Positions 34,000 to 41,742 of a DNA stretch of 64,000 bases are shown one piece after another. Below the pieces are notes generated by a model. It searched no databases and was not told the DNA's origin. It saw only the letters and a list, made by a program, of their open reading frames with translations. The stretch spans positions 1 through 64,000 of the forward strand of contig JADZEE010000045.1 of NCBI GenBank assembly GCA_020850735.1, given 5' to 3'. Each line of letters opens with the position of its first letter. The stretch's first letter is position 1. The stretch is from Gammaproteobacteria bacterium (GTDB lineage: Bacteria > Pseudomonadota > Gammaproteobacteria > JADZEE01). A program made the translations under genes and the position numbers.

Positions 34000-36009
34000 T
34001 CACGCGTGCAGCGCGTAGTCCGTCTGCGTGCGCGCGTAAGCGACGAAGAAATCCAGCGCCGCGCCCTCCGCCATGGCGCTGCGGTCGACCGCGACCTCGG
34101 GCGCCACGCCGAGCAGGATCCTGCGCACCGGCACTTCCATGCGCTTGCCGGTCAGCGTGGTCGGGATCAGCGGCACCTGGATCACTTTGTCCGGTACGTG
34201 GCGCGGCGTGTATTCCTGCCGCAGCCGCGCGCAGATCCGCGCGCGCAGCCCGTCGTCCAGCACCAGCCCGTCCCTGAGCCGCACGAACAGGGGCATGAAG
34301 AATTTCTGCTCCGGCAGGTCCAGGCTGACGACCAGCGCGTCCTGGATCTCTTCCAGCGCCTGCAGCGCGCGATAGATCTCGGCAGTACCGATGCGCACAC
34401 CCTGGCGGTTGAGTGTCGCATCCGAACGGCCGAGGACGAAGCAGCCGCCGCGGCGGTTGACCCGGAACCGATCGCCGTGACGCCAGACGCCGGGAAATTC
34501 CTCGAAATAGCTCTCGCGGTAGCGGCGGCCATCGGTGTCGCCCCAGAAGCCGACCGGCATCGACGGCAGCGGCGCGGTAATGACCAGCTCGCCGACCTCG
34601 TCGATCACCGCCTGCCCCGCCTCGTTGAAGGCCTGCGCCGCCACGCCCAGTGCGGGGGCCTGGATCTCGCCGGCGTACACCGGCAGCGTGGGCACGCCAC
34701 CGACGAACCCGGTGCAGCAGTCGGTGCCGCCACTGCCGGTGGCTACCCACAGATCCGGCTTGACGTTGCGATAGAACCAGGCGGTGCACGCCGGCGAGAC
34801 CGGGGAACCGGCGGGCATCACGGCGCGCAGTGCGGACAGATCGTAGCGCTCGCCGGGGACGATTCCCGCCTTGTCCAGCATGTCGATGTACGTGGGACTG
34901 GCACCGAAGAAGCTCGCCCCGCAATCCTGCGCCATGCGCCACAGCACGTCCGGGGCCGGGTAGGCCGGGTTGCCGTCGTAGAACACCGGGCAGGCCCCGG
35001 TCAGCAGCGAGCTGGTCAGGAAGTTCCACATCATCCAGCCGGTGGTGGTGAAGAAAAAAACCCGCTCGCCCGCCTTGAAATCCATCATCAGGTGCAGCAG
35101 CTTGTTCATCTCGAGCAGGATGCCGCCGTGGCTGTGAATGATGGGTTTGGGCAGGCCCGTCGTGCCCGAGGAGAACAGGATCCACAGCGGATGTGCAAAC
35201 GGGAGCCGGGCGAATTCGAACTGCCCGGCGCCGAGCGCGGAGCGCGCCAGCAGCGCGTGCCAGGGCAAGGCACCGGGCAGCACCGGCGACGGATCCTGCG
35301 AGTCGGGACCGGGCACGTGCACGACGTGCTGCAGGCTGCCCAGCGCGGCGACGATCTCGCGCAGCGCCGGCCGCCGGTCGAAGTCCTTGCCGCCGTAGCG
35401 GTAACCGTCGACGCAGAACAGCACCTTGGGCTCGACCTGGGCGAGGCGGTCGACCACGCCACGGGTGCCGAAGTCCGGCGAACAGGCGACCCACACCGCA
35501 CCGATGCTGGTGGTCGCCAGCATGGCGACCACGGTCTGCGCAATGTTGGGCAGATAGGCGGCGACGCGGTCGCCGGGCGCGACGCCCAGCTCGCGCAGCG
35601 CGGTCGCGACGCTGCGTACCTGCGCGCCGAGAGCGTCCCAGCCGAGCGCGGCGAGCGGCGCGGTCTCGCTGAGAAACAGCAGCGCGTCCTCGCTCGGTCG
35701 CGCGCTGCGCAGGACGTGCTCGGCGTAGTTGAGCCGCGCGCCGGGGAACCACTGCGCCCCGGGCATCTGCCGGCTCGCCAGTACCCGCTCGACCGGGCTC
35801 GACGAGCGGATGTCGAAATAGTCCCAGATCGCCTGCCAGAAGCCCTCGAGATCGGTGGTCGACCACTGCCACAGCTCCCGGTAATCGGCGAATTCGAGCC
35901 CGCGCTCGCGCCGCAGCCACGCGCTGAAGGCGTGCAGATTGCTCGCCGCGATCCGGGCCGGGTCCGGCGTCCAGAGCAGGTCGCCCTCGGTTACGGCGCC
36001 TGCCCTCAT
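34000..36009 (-). CDS. Acetoacetate-CoA ligase-type acyl-CoA synthetase
   Basis: A 669-residue ANL-superfamily ligase with the N-terminal acetyl-CoA-synthetase-like domain (LHAFSAWLRRERGLEFADYRELWQWS) typical of acetoacetyl-CoA synthetase. Adenylation motifs are ILFSSGTTGLPKPIIHSHGG, TTTGWMMWN, VATGSGGTDCCTGF, GFWGDTDG and the hinge/CoA region HGDRFRVN...GRSDATLNRQGVRIG, with the acylatable Lys near LTGKRMEVPVRRIL. The reaction is acetoacetate (or another 3-keto acid) plus ATP and CoA to the CoA ester and AMP. Start at 36009 overlaps the upstream stop as ATGA. In the operon it would activate the beta-keto acid made by the carboxylase before thiolysis. Confidence 0.9.
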   Translation of the reverse strand: MRAGAVTEGDLLWTPDPARIAASNLHAFSAWLRRERGLEFADYRELWQWSTTDLEGFWQAIWDYFDIRSSSPVERVLASRQMPGAQWFPGARLNYAEHVLRSARPSEDALLFLSETAPLAALGWDALGAQVRSVATALRELGVAPGDRVAAYLPNIAQTVVAMLATTSIGAVWVACSPDFGTRGVVDRLAQVEPKVLFCVDGYRYGGKDFDRRPALREIVAALGSLQHVVHVPGPDSQDPSPVLPGALPWHALLARSALGAGQFEFARLPFAHPLWILFSSGTTGLPKPIIHSHGGILLEMNKLLHLMMDFKAGERVFFFTTTGWMMWNFLTSSLLTGACPVFYDGNPAYPAPDVLWRMAQDCGASFFGASPTYIDMLDKAGIVPGERYDLSALRAVMPAGSPVSPACTAWFYRNVKPDLWVATGSGGTDCCTGFVGGVPTLPVYAGEIQAPALGVAAQAFNEAGQAVIDEVGELVITAPLPSMPVGFWGDTDGRRYRESYFEEFPGVWRHGDRFRVNRRGGCFVLGRSDATLNRQGVRIGTAEIYRALQALEEIQDALVVSLDLPEQKFFMPLFVRLRDGLVLDDGLRARICARLRQEYTPRHVPDKVIQVPLIPTTLTGKRMEVPVRRILLGVAPEVAVDRSAMAEGAALDFFVAYARTQTDYALHA

Positions 36010-37040
36010 CGCCCGGCCGCGCCGCGGTCCGGCCGGGCCGCATCGACTTCGACCACCACCTTGCCCAGCTGCTGGTTGCTTTCCAGGTAGCGATGCGCCT
36101 CGACGATCTGCGCGAACGGGAAGACCCGGGCGATCTGCGGCCGGAAGTCTCCGTCCGCGTACCCGGCAAGGATGAAGTCGCGGGCCCTGGCCAGCCGCGC
36201 GGCATCGGCGATCACCTCGAACACCAGGTAGCCACGCAGGCTCAGCGCCCGGCGCACCGCCGGACCGAACGGGAACGGTGTCGAGTGGGCCTGGCCGCTG
36301 AGGTTGCCGTACAGGATCAGGGTGCCGCCGACGGCCAGCGCCGGAACCAGTTGCGCGACGGCGGCCGGGCCGCCCACCGGGTCGAAGGCCAGGCGCGCGC
36401 CCTTGCCGCCGGTGATCCGCTGCACCTCTGCGGCCACGTCCTCCAGCGCGCTGACCACGACGTGGGTTGCCCCGGCCTGCAGCAGCCCCGCCCGCTTGCC
36501 CTCGCTGCGGGTCACTGCGATCGGTACGGCGCCGATCCGGTTGGCGATGGCGATCGCCGCCAGGCCGACGCTGCTCGAAGCCGCGGTGATGATCACGGCC
36601 TCGCCCGGGGCCACGGGCACCGCATCGATCAGCGCCCCGTAGGCGGTCAGGTATGCCATCCACAATGCCGCCGCCTGCAGGTGATCGAGCCCCGGCGGGC
36701 GCCCGAACACGGCCGCGGCGGGCACGACCGTCTCCTCGGCGTAGACGCTGTACTCGTTCATCGAGAAACCGGGGATGATGCACACGGCGTCGCCCACGCC
36801 GAAACCGTGCACCTGCGGCCCCAGCTCCAGCACTCGGCCCGCGGCCTCGTAGCCCAGGCGTGACGGCAAGACCGCCTTCTCGATGTACTGACCGGAACGG
36901 AAGGCAGCCTCGGCGCGGTTGAGCCCGATCGCCTCGACACGCACGCGCATCTCACCGGGGCCGGGCGCCGCGATCGCCTCGTCGACGATCTTCAACACCT
37001 CGGGAGGCCCGTATTCGAAAAAACGTACGACGCTGGTCAT
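36006..37040 (-). CDS. Medium-chain dehydrogenase / quinone-oxidoreductase-like protein
   Basis: A 344-residue zinc-independent-looking medium-chain dehydrogenase/reductase: N-terminal GroES-like domain (EYGPPEVLKIVDE, RVEAIGLNRAEAAFRSG, GYEAAGRV) and a Rossmann domain with ITAASSSVGLAAIAIANRIGA. The usual catalytic-zinc Cys is absent, and the structural zinc cysteines are missing, so it resembles the NADPH:quinone oxidoreductase branch. It is the first gene of the sigma-54 operon, about 200 bp downstream of the -24/-12 element. The start at 37040 (MTSVVRFFEYGPPEV) begins the fold; an in-frame ATG at 37232 lies at the predicted transcription start and is rejected. A role in alcohol/ketone or enone redox chemistry is inferred. 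Confidence 0.87.
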   Translation of the reverse strand: MTSVVRFFEYGPPEVLKIVDEAIAAPGPGEMRVRVEAIGLNRAEAAFRSGQYIEKAVLPSRLGYEAAGRVLELGPQVHGFGVGDAVCIIPGFSMNEYSVYAEETVVPAAAVFGRPPGLDHLQAAALWMAYLTAYGALIDAVPVAPGEAVIITAASSSVGLAAIAIANRIGAVPIAVTRSEGKRAGLLQAGATHVVVSALEDVAAEVQRITGGKGARLAFDPVGGPAAVAQLVPALAVGGTLILYGNLSGQAHSTPFPFGPAVRRALSLRGYLVFEVIADAARLARARDFILAGYADGDFRPQIARVFPFAQIVEAHRYLESNQQLGKVVVEVDAARPDRGAAGR

Positions 37041-37242
37041 GCGTACTCCCGCTCGAGTGGGTTCGCGGCAGGGGACGCACACCGCCTCGGCCGCGACGAC
37101 GCCCTGCCCTGCTGCCGCAAGCTGTACGCGCGTCCCGGGCCGGCGGCCGCCGCGACACGCCGCGGGACGTTGACCCCGGCGTCCATCACGATGGGCCGGC
37201 GCGACCGCCCCCCGCCCCCGGGGCCGCGCCATTGTTCATGTT

Positions 37243-37258
37243 AGCAATGGCGGTGCCA
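37243..37258 (-). promoter_or_regulatory. Sigma-54 (-24/-12) promoter of the nine-gene carboxylase operon
   Basis: On the minus strand the bases read TGGCACCGCCATTGCT, matching the RpoN consensus TGGCAC-N5-TTGCW with exactly 10 bp between the invariant GG and GC. Transcription would begin near 37231 and run leftward through nine genes to 26506. It sits about 200 bp upstream of the first start codon and is divergent from the sigma-54 activator gene. Confidence 0.85.
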
Positions 37259-37281
37259 GGACGGGACCGCCGCGGTCGATG

Positions 37282-37296
37282 GGCTGACGATCAGCC
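37282..37296. promoter_or_regulatory. Candidate activator binding site (inverted repeat)
   Basis: GGCTGA and TCAGCC form perfect 6-bp arms around CGA. The site lies about 25-40 bp upstream of the -24 element. The right half (ATCAGCCG) is retained at 41251-41259 in the duplicated control region. XylR-class activators bind inverted repeats upstream of their promoters, usually 100-200 bp away, so this is close in and is only a candidate. Confidence 0.4.
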
Positions 37297-37358
37297 GCTT
37301 AGGCACTGGCGCTCGTTGCCGCGAACGTCGCGCCGGCGTCGTCGCAGACCGTCGATTC

Positions 37359-37406
37359 GATAAAATTATCAATTGCAGCTCATTCAGATGGCCACCGTTT
37401 TATAAT
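37359..37406 (+). promoter_or_regulatory. Promoter region of the sigma-54 activator gene
   Basis: A TATAAT hexamer at 37401-37406 lies 35 bp before the start codon of the activator gene. A short palindrome GATAA-AA-TTATC (37359-37370) lies upstream. No good -35 hexamer stands at 16-18 bp, so activation or a weak promoter is possible. AAAATTATCAA and the ATAAT...TCGACAG block are conserved in the second copy near 41.3 kb. AGGAG at 37428-37432 is the ribosome binding site. Confidence 0.5.
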
Positions 37407-37440
37407 CTTCGACAGATCCGGGCGACAGGAGAGCAAGCGA

Positions 37441-39267
37441 ATGCACGGCAGCCGCAAAGTCTCGCTGGCCGATCTGGCCAACCTGCAGGAGAACACCGCT
37501 GATCCGGGCGACTTCGAAAACCTGGCCGCCGGCGCGCGCCCGACGCTCAAGGATCTGGTCGAGTGCCTGTCCTTCTCGCCCGGAGACGGCCGCATCTGGC
37601 TGAACGACCAGCGCATGTTGCTGCTGCACGGTAACGCCTTCGGCTCGCTGCGCCGCGAGCTGATCGACGGCCTCGGGATCGAGCGCGCCCGCGGGCTGTT
37701 CACGCGCATGGGTTATCTGTGCGGAGCCCGGGACGCGCGCATGGAACGCGAACGCTGGCCGGACGGCGACCTGACCGCGCTGTACACCGCCCAGCTGCAC
37801 TCCCTGGAGGGAATGGTCAAGGTCGAGCCGGTGCGCTTCAAATTCGATCCGCGCCAGGGGCTGTTCGACGGCGAGTACCTGTGGCATCACTCGCTGGAGG
37901 CGGACGAGCACATCGCGGCCTACGGCTTGGGCACCGCCCCGGTGTGCTGGATGCTCACCGGCTACGCCACCGGCCACGGCAGCACGCTGCTCGGCCACCT
38001 GCTGATCGCCCGCGAGGTCGGCTGTCGCGCGACCGGCGCCGCCTGCTGCCGGCTGGTCGCGCGCTCACCCGCCCTGTGGGGCGACATCGAGGAAGATCTG
38101 CGTTACCTGAACGTCGAGGGGATCGCGGCCATTGCGCAGGACCGCCCGGGCGAGCAGAAGGCCGCGCCCGTCACCGTGGGCGCGCCGGCCGCACGCGCCA
38201 CGGTCTCGCCCTACGACGACGGCATCGTCGGGGCCTCCGCCGCGTATACCGCCGCCAGCCACTACATCCAGCGCGTGGCCGCCACCGACGCCACCGTGCT
38301 ATTCACCGGCGAATCCGGGGTCGGCAAGGAGATCTTCGCCAAGACCCTGCACCGCATCAGCAACCGCGCCGAGGGACCGTTCATCGCCGTGAACTGCGCG
38401 GCGATCCCCGAATCCCTGACCGAATCGGAGCTGTTCGGTGTCGAGCGCGGGGCCTACACCGGCGCCGCCGCGTCGCGCCCCGGCCGTTTCGAGCGCGCCA
38501 ACGGCGGCACGCTGTTCCTGGACGAGATCGGCACCCTGTCGCTCGTCGCGCAGGGCAAGCTGCTGCGTTCCCTGCAGGAAGGGCAGATCGAGCGCGTGGG
38601 CGGCACGCGCAGCATCGCCGTCGACGTGCGCGTCGTCGCCGCCACCAACCTCGATCTGCGCCAGGCGACCCGCGACGGCACCTTCCGCGAAGATCTGTAT
38701 TACCGCCTGAACGTGTATCCCGTGCACCTGCCGCCGCTGCGTGAGCGCCGTGACGACATCCCGCTGCTGCTGAACCACTTCCTCAACCACTACTGCGCCA
38801 AGTACGGCGCGAAGATCAACGGGTTCACGCAACGGGCCATCAAGACGATGCTCACCTACGCGTTTCCCGGGAACATCCGCGAGTTGCAGAACCTGGTCGA
38901 GCGCGGGGTGATCTCCGCCGACGACGGCGGGCTGATCGATCTGCCGCACATGTTCACCAGCGGCGAAGCGCTGCCGGAGAACGTCCTGTCCGTCGCTCTG
39001 GGCGTCGGCACGCTCGCCGACACCTCGGCCGGCCCGCCGGCTGCGCTGCGCCCGAACCTGCGCGAGCTGCTGGCGGAGTGGCAGGGCACGCGCGACGAGG
39101 TCATCTCGCTGGCGGCGATTGAGCGCGCGCTGGTGGAGGATGCGGTCACCCGTTCAGCCGGCAATCTCTCGGCGGCGGCGCGGCTGCTCGGCATGACCCG
39201 CACGCAGATTGCCTACCGCTGCTCGAAGTACGCGGCCGAGGAAAAGCGGCGCGGGCAACGCGGCTGA
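37441..39267 (+). CDS. XylR/DmpR-class sigma-54-dependent transcriptional activator
   Basis: A 608-residue enhancer-binding protein. Domain order: XylR N-terminal effector domain (about 20-130), V4R small-molecule-binding domain with its metal-site cysteines ([21 protein letters not shown], about 185-215), sigma-54 AAA+ domain (about 245-480) and a C-terminal Fis-type helix-turn-helix (about 560-600). The AAA+ landmarks are Walker [10 protein letters not shown] at about 289-297, GAYTGA at about 337, and [10 protein letters not shown] for Walker B. GAYTGA is the canonical GAFTGA loop with Tyr. Such proteins are activated by direct binding of aromatics or other small molecules. Located between two minus-strand operons with matching sigma-54 promoters, it is very likely their activator; the inducer might be a ketone or alcohol. 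Confidence 0.93.
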   Translation: MHGSRKVSLADLANLQENTADPGDFENLAAGARPTLKDLVECLSFSPGDGRIWLNDQRMLLLHGNAFGSLRRELIDGLGIERARGLFTRMGYLCGARDARMERERWPDGDLTALYTAQLHSLEGMVKVEPVRFKFDPRQGLFDGEYLWHHSLEADEHIAAYGLGTAPVCWMLTGYATGHGSTLLGHLLIAREVGCRATGAACCRLVARSPALWGDIEEDLRYLNVEGIAAIAQDRPGEQKAAPVTVGAPAARATVSPYDDGIVGASAAYTAASHYIQRVAATDATVLFTGESGVGKEIFAKTLHRISNRAEGPFIAVNCAAIPESLTESELFGVERGAYTGAAASRPGRFERANGGTLFLDEIGTLSLVAQGKLLRSLQEGQIERVGGTRSIAVDVRVVAATNLDLRQATRDGTFREDLYYRLNVYPVHLPPLRERRDDIPLLLNHFLNHYCAKYGAKINGFTQRAIKTMLTYAFPGNIRELQNLVERGVISADDGGLIDLPHMFTSGEALPENVLSVALGVGTLADTSAGPPAALRPNLRELLAEWQGTRDEVISLAAIERALVEDAVTRSAGNLSAAARLLGMTRTQIAYRCSKYAAEEKRRGQRG

Positions 39268-39290
39268 CGGGCGTCCGGCCGTCGGCTCTC

Positions 39291-39309
39291 CGGCACCTCG
39301 CGGGTGCCG
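39291..39309. terminator. Hairpin between converging genes
   Basis: CGGCACC (39291-39297) and GGTGCCG (39303-39309) form a 7-bp GC-rich stem with a TCGCG loop, between the stop of the activator gene and the stop of the converging metallo-hydrolase gene. No U-tract follows on either strand, so it is a weak terminator candidate. Confidence 0.4.
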
Positions 39310-39346
39310 CGCCCTCGTCCCGACGCCGCGACGGACTGATTTGCCG

Positions 39347-40234
39347 TTATTCGTCCCAGGGCGGGATTTCACCGGTTGCGACCTGGCTCGAGATCCCGAC
39401 GATGAATCCGTCGGCGACATCGACTGCGTGCGGGTACAGCGCATGCAGCGTGTCCGCGAGCTCCTTCGACGTCCTGGCCGCGCTCGCCGCCTGCTCGAAC
39501 GCGAGAATATATTGCCGCGTCCAGTCCATGGCGTAGCTGTCGTCGTGCAGGCCGGGTCTGGAATGGCCGGCGACGATCCGCGCGGGCTGCAGCGCCGCCA
39601 GGGCGTCGAGGGACTTGCGCCAGGCCGCATATTGCGCCGGCAGGTGTTCACCGAGCCACACGTGAACGCCGTTGAAGAGCAGATCGCCGGCGATCAGAGT
39701 CCTGCTCTGCGGATCCCACACCGCGGTCGCATGGACATGGTCGCCCTGCATCGGGCCGATGATTTTCAGGACGTGACCTTCCAGGCTGATCTCATCACCA
39801 GTCAGCGGCGACGGGACGACCTGCCGTTGCGGCGCATTGGTGCCCAACATCGGGCTCCAGCGCTCGAATTTGATCGGCACGGAACGGCGCATGTCCTCGA
39901 CCACCGCCGGATGGGCCAGAACCCTGGCAGCCGGGAAGGCATCGGTCAGCACGTCGAGCCCGAAGAAGTGGTCCGGATGATCGTGGGTCACGATGATCGT
40001 CTCGAGCCGCTTGCCGCTGTCGAGGATCGCCGCCACTACGCGATGCGCATCGGCGCGCGAGAACGGAGTGTCGACGAGAACGGCGCCCTGCTCGCCTTTC
40101 AGGAGCACCATGTTCGCGTACATGCTCGTCTCGCTGGTCGGGATGACCTGCAATTCGAGCCCGTCGCCGGCGCTGCCCGGCCCTGACAGCAACAGCGCGG
40201 CGACTGTCGCGCCGCACAGAAGTGCGTGTTTCAT
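39347..40234 (-). CDS. Exported metallo-beta-lactamase-fold hydrolase
   Basis: A 295-residue MBL-fold protein with an N-terminal signal peptide (MKHALLCGATVAALLLSGPGSAG), so probably periplasmic. The metal site THDHPDHFFG (HxHxDH) is at about residues 87-95. Further ligands are likely in MQGDHVHAT (His), LIAGDLLF (Asp) and VAGHSRPG (His). It belongs to the broad Zn-hydrolase group that includes lactonases, thioesterase-like proteins and quinoprotein-relay-like proteins; the substrate is unknown. The start at 40234 begins the signal peptide; an earlier in-frame start adds a shadow of the SDR gene. It lies 11 bp downstream of the SDR gene and so belongs to the second sigma-54 operon. Confidence 0.87.
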   Translation of the reverse strand: MKHALLCGATVAALLLSGPGSAGDGLELQVIPTSETSMYANMVLLKGEQGAVLVDTPFSRADAHRVVAAILDSGKRLETIIVTHDHPDHFFGLDVLTDAFPAARVLAHPAVVEDMRRSVPIKFERWSPMLGTNAPQRQVVPSPLTGDEISLEGHVLKIIGPMQGDHVHATAVWDPQSRTLIAGDLLFNGVHVWLGEHLPAQYAAWRKSLDALAALQPARIVAGHSRPGLHDDSYAMDWTRQYILAFEQAASAARTSKELADTLHALYPHAVDVADGFIVGISSQVATGEIPPWDE

Positions 40235-40245
40235 GTCCGGTTTCC

Positions 40246-40998
40246 TCAATGTGCGGTTTGCCCGCCGTCCAGTACGAACAGCGCGCCGTTGGTAAAGCTC
40301 GCCTCGGCCGAGCACAGATGCAGCACCGTCCCGGCGATCTCCGCGGGATCGGCGGCGCGACCGATCGGGCTGTGCTCGAAGAATGCCCTCTTGAAACCTT
40401 CGTCATCGAGCCAGGTCCGGGTCATCGGCGTCGCGACGAGACCGGGCGCGATGGCATTGACGCGGATATTGCGCCGCGCATATTCGATGGCCGCCGCCCG
40501 CGTCAGCCCCACCACGGCATGCTTGGCGCCGACATAGGCCGACATGTTCGGATCGGCGACGATGCCCGCGACCGACGCGGTATTGACGATCGCGCCGCCG
40601 CCATGCGCCAGGAAATGCCGGATCTGCGCCTGCATGCAGAAAAACACGCCCTTCAGATCCACGGCGATGATGCGATCGAGATCGTGTTCCGGCACTGCGT
40701 GCAAGGGCGCCGGCGGCGGCAGTACGCCCGCGTTGTTGAAGGCGGCATCCAGCCCGCCGAACTGGTGCACGCAGGCGCCGACCAGCGCGTCGACCTCGGC
40801 GCGCGCGGCGACGTCACAGCGGTGAAACATCGCCGTGCCGCCCGCCGCCCGGATCTCGTCGACGGTCTGCGCGGCGCGCGCATCGATATCGCCAATCATC
40901 AGTTTCGCGCCCTCTCGCGCGAAAGCGAGGGCGGTGGCCCGACCGATGCCGGTTGACCCGCCGGTGATCAAAACGACCATGTCCGAAAACCGCTGCAT
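40246..40998 (-). CDS. Short-chain dehydrogenase/reductase (SDR) of the second sigma-54 operon
   Basis: A 250-residue classical SDR: VLITGGSTGIGRATALAFA for the cofactor, IGDIDAR suggesting NAD, NNAGVLPPPA, the Ser in NTASVAGIVAD and YVGAKHAVVGLTR with the catalytic Tyr and Lys. It is the first gene downstream of the second -24/-12 element, with a GGGAGAG ribosome binding site before ATG 40998. It is clearly a different protein from the SDR in the carboxylase operon. A shared activator suggests it oxidises or reduces an alcohol/ketone feeding the same pathway, for example a secondary alcohol dehydrogenase (inference). Confidence 0.9.
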   Translation of the reverse strand: MQRFSDMVVLITGGSTGIGRATALAFAREGAKLMIGDIDARAAQTVDEIRAAGGTAMFHRCDVAARAEVDALVGACVHQFGGLDAAFNNAGVLPPPAPLHAVPEHDLDRIIAVDLKGVFFCMQAQIRHFLAHGGGAIVNTASVAGIVADPNMSAYVGAKHAVVGLTRAAAIEYARRNIRVNAIAPGLVATPMTRTWLDDEGFKRAFFEHSPIGRAADPAEIAGTVLHLCSAEASFTNGALFVLDGGQTAH

Positions 40999-41204
40999 CT
41001 GATCTCTCCCTGGACGTTCCCCGATCTGCCCGGCCCGGTGATTCTCCCGCTACCCAGCTTGTGCTCGATCCCTTGACCGAGCCGCCGATCGACCTCGTCA
41101 GGCTACGGCGTGTGCGCGGCGGCAACCTGCCCCTGTGCTGGCCGGCGACCAGGCCCGTGATCAAGCGCCCCACGGGCGCCGGCGTGGTCGTGCCATGAGT
41201 CGCT

Positions 41205-41220
41205 TAGCAACGGCAGTGCC
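41205..41220 (-). promoter_or_regulatory. Second sigma-54 promoter, for the SDR and metallo-hydrolase operon
   Basis: Read on the minus strand: TGGCACTGCCGTTGCT, again GG-N10-GC, identical in 14 of 16 positions to the element at 37243-37258. It stands about 205 bp upstream of the SDR start, almost the same distance as in the first operon. The flanking bases (TTAGCAA before and CCAGGACGGGA after on the plus strand) are also shared. Confidence 0.82.
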
Positions 41221-41440
41221 AGGACGGGATCTACGGGATTAATTGTTCGATTATCAGCCGTTTGAGCCTGAACGCCGGACGCGGCCGCCGCCGTGCAGGG
41301 GTCGTGGTCGCGGATCGGCTCGGCAAAATTATCAAATCGGGCCTGCCCGTCTTACCGCCGATTCATAATCCTCGACAGCCATGGCCCGATGCGGCAGCCG
41401 CAAGATTACACAGGCCAGACCAGCCTGGCCCCCAAGCATA
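41205..41440 (+). repeat. Diverged duplicate of the activator-gene control region, with a relic of its first codons
   Basis: This stretch aligns block by block with 37243-37480: the sigma-54 element and CCAGGACGGGA, the ATCAGCCG block, AAAATTATCAA, and ATAAT followed by TCGACAG. It then continues with GGCAGCCGCAA and a GGCC-rich segment, which in the original are codons about 3-13 of the activator gene. After about 41440 similarity ends and no activator coding sequence follows. The whole divergent control region was therefore duplicated with the start of the activator gene, which then decayed, while the outward sigma-54 promoter was kept and drives the SDR operon. The rest of 40999-41742 holds no other convincing gene. 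Confidence 0.75.
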
Positions 41441-41742
41441 GCGCGGGCGCCGGTGGCTCCAGCAATTGTGAGCTTATGCCACGCAGCATGGCTCCCTCGC
41501 CCAACCTACGGTCACGCGCCGTATCCGCAAACACCTGCGTCCGCGGGCTGCGCAATCGCACGACCCGGACCACCGCAGCTGCGACCCGCCCAGGCCAGCC
41601 GGCGCCACCATCGCGCTGAGTGATCGCGTCCTCGCGGAGCAAGGCTGCTCCCTCGAACAGTCGCGTCCGCTCCCCGATCTGCGTGATGGCGCCGTCGCTT
41701 CAAGACACTGATCCTGAACAGCTTGCAAAAGGGGCAAAAGCA

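Noticed and set aside
36010-36783. Extension of the acetoacetate-CoA ligase frame upstream of 36009
   Set aside because: The extension lies in another frame over the dehydrogenase gene; the conserved ligase N-terminus begins at MRAGAVTEGDLLW with ATGA coupling.
37041-37232. In-frame ATG at 37232 as start of the first operon gene
   Set aside because: It falls at the predicted sigma-54 transcription start, so would not have a leader, and adds a low-complexity arginine-rich segment.
41352-41619. Short plus-strand frames between the second sigma-54 region and the FAD monooxygenase gene
   Set aside because: They cover the relic of the activator start and have no domain or ribosome binding site.
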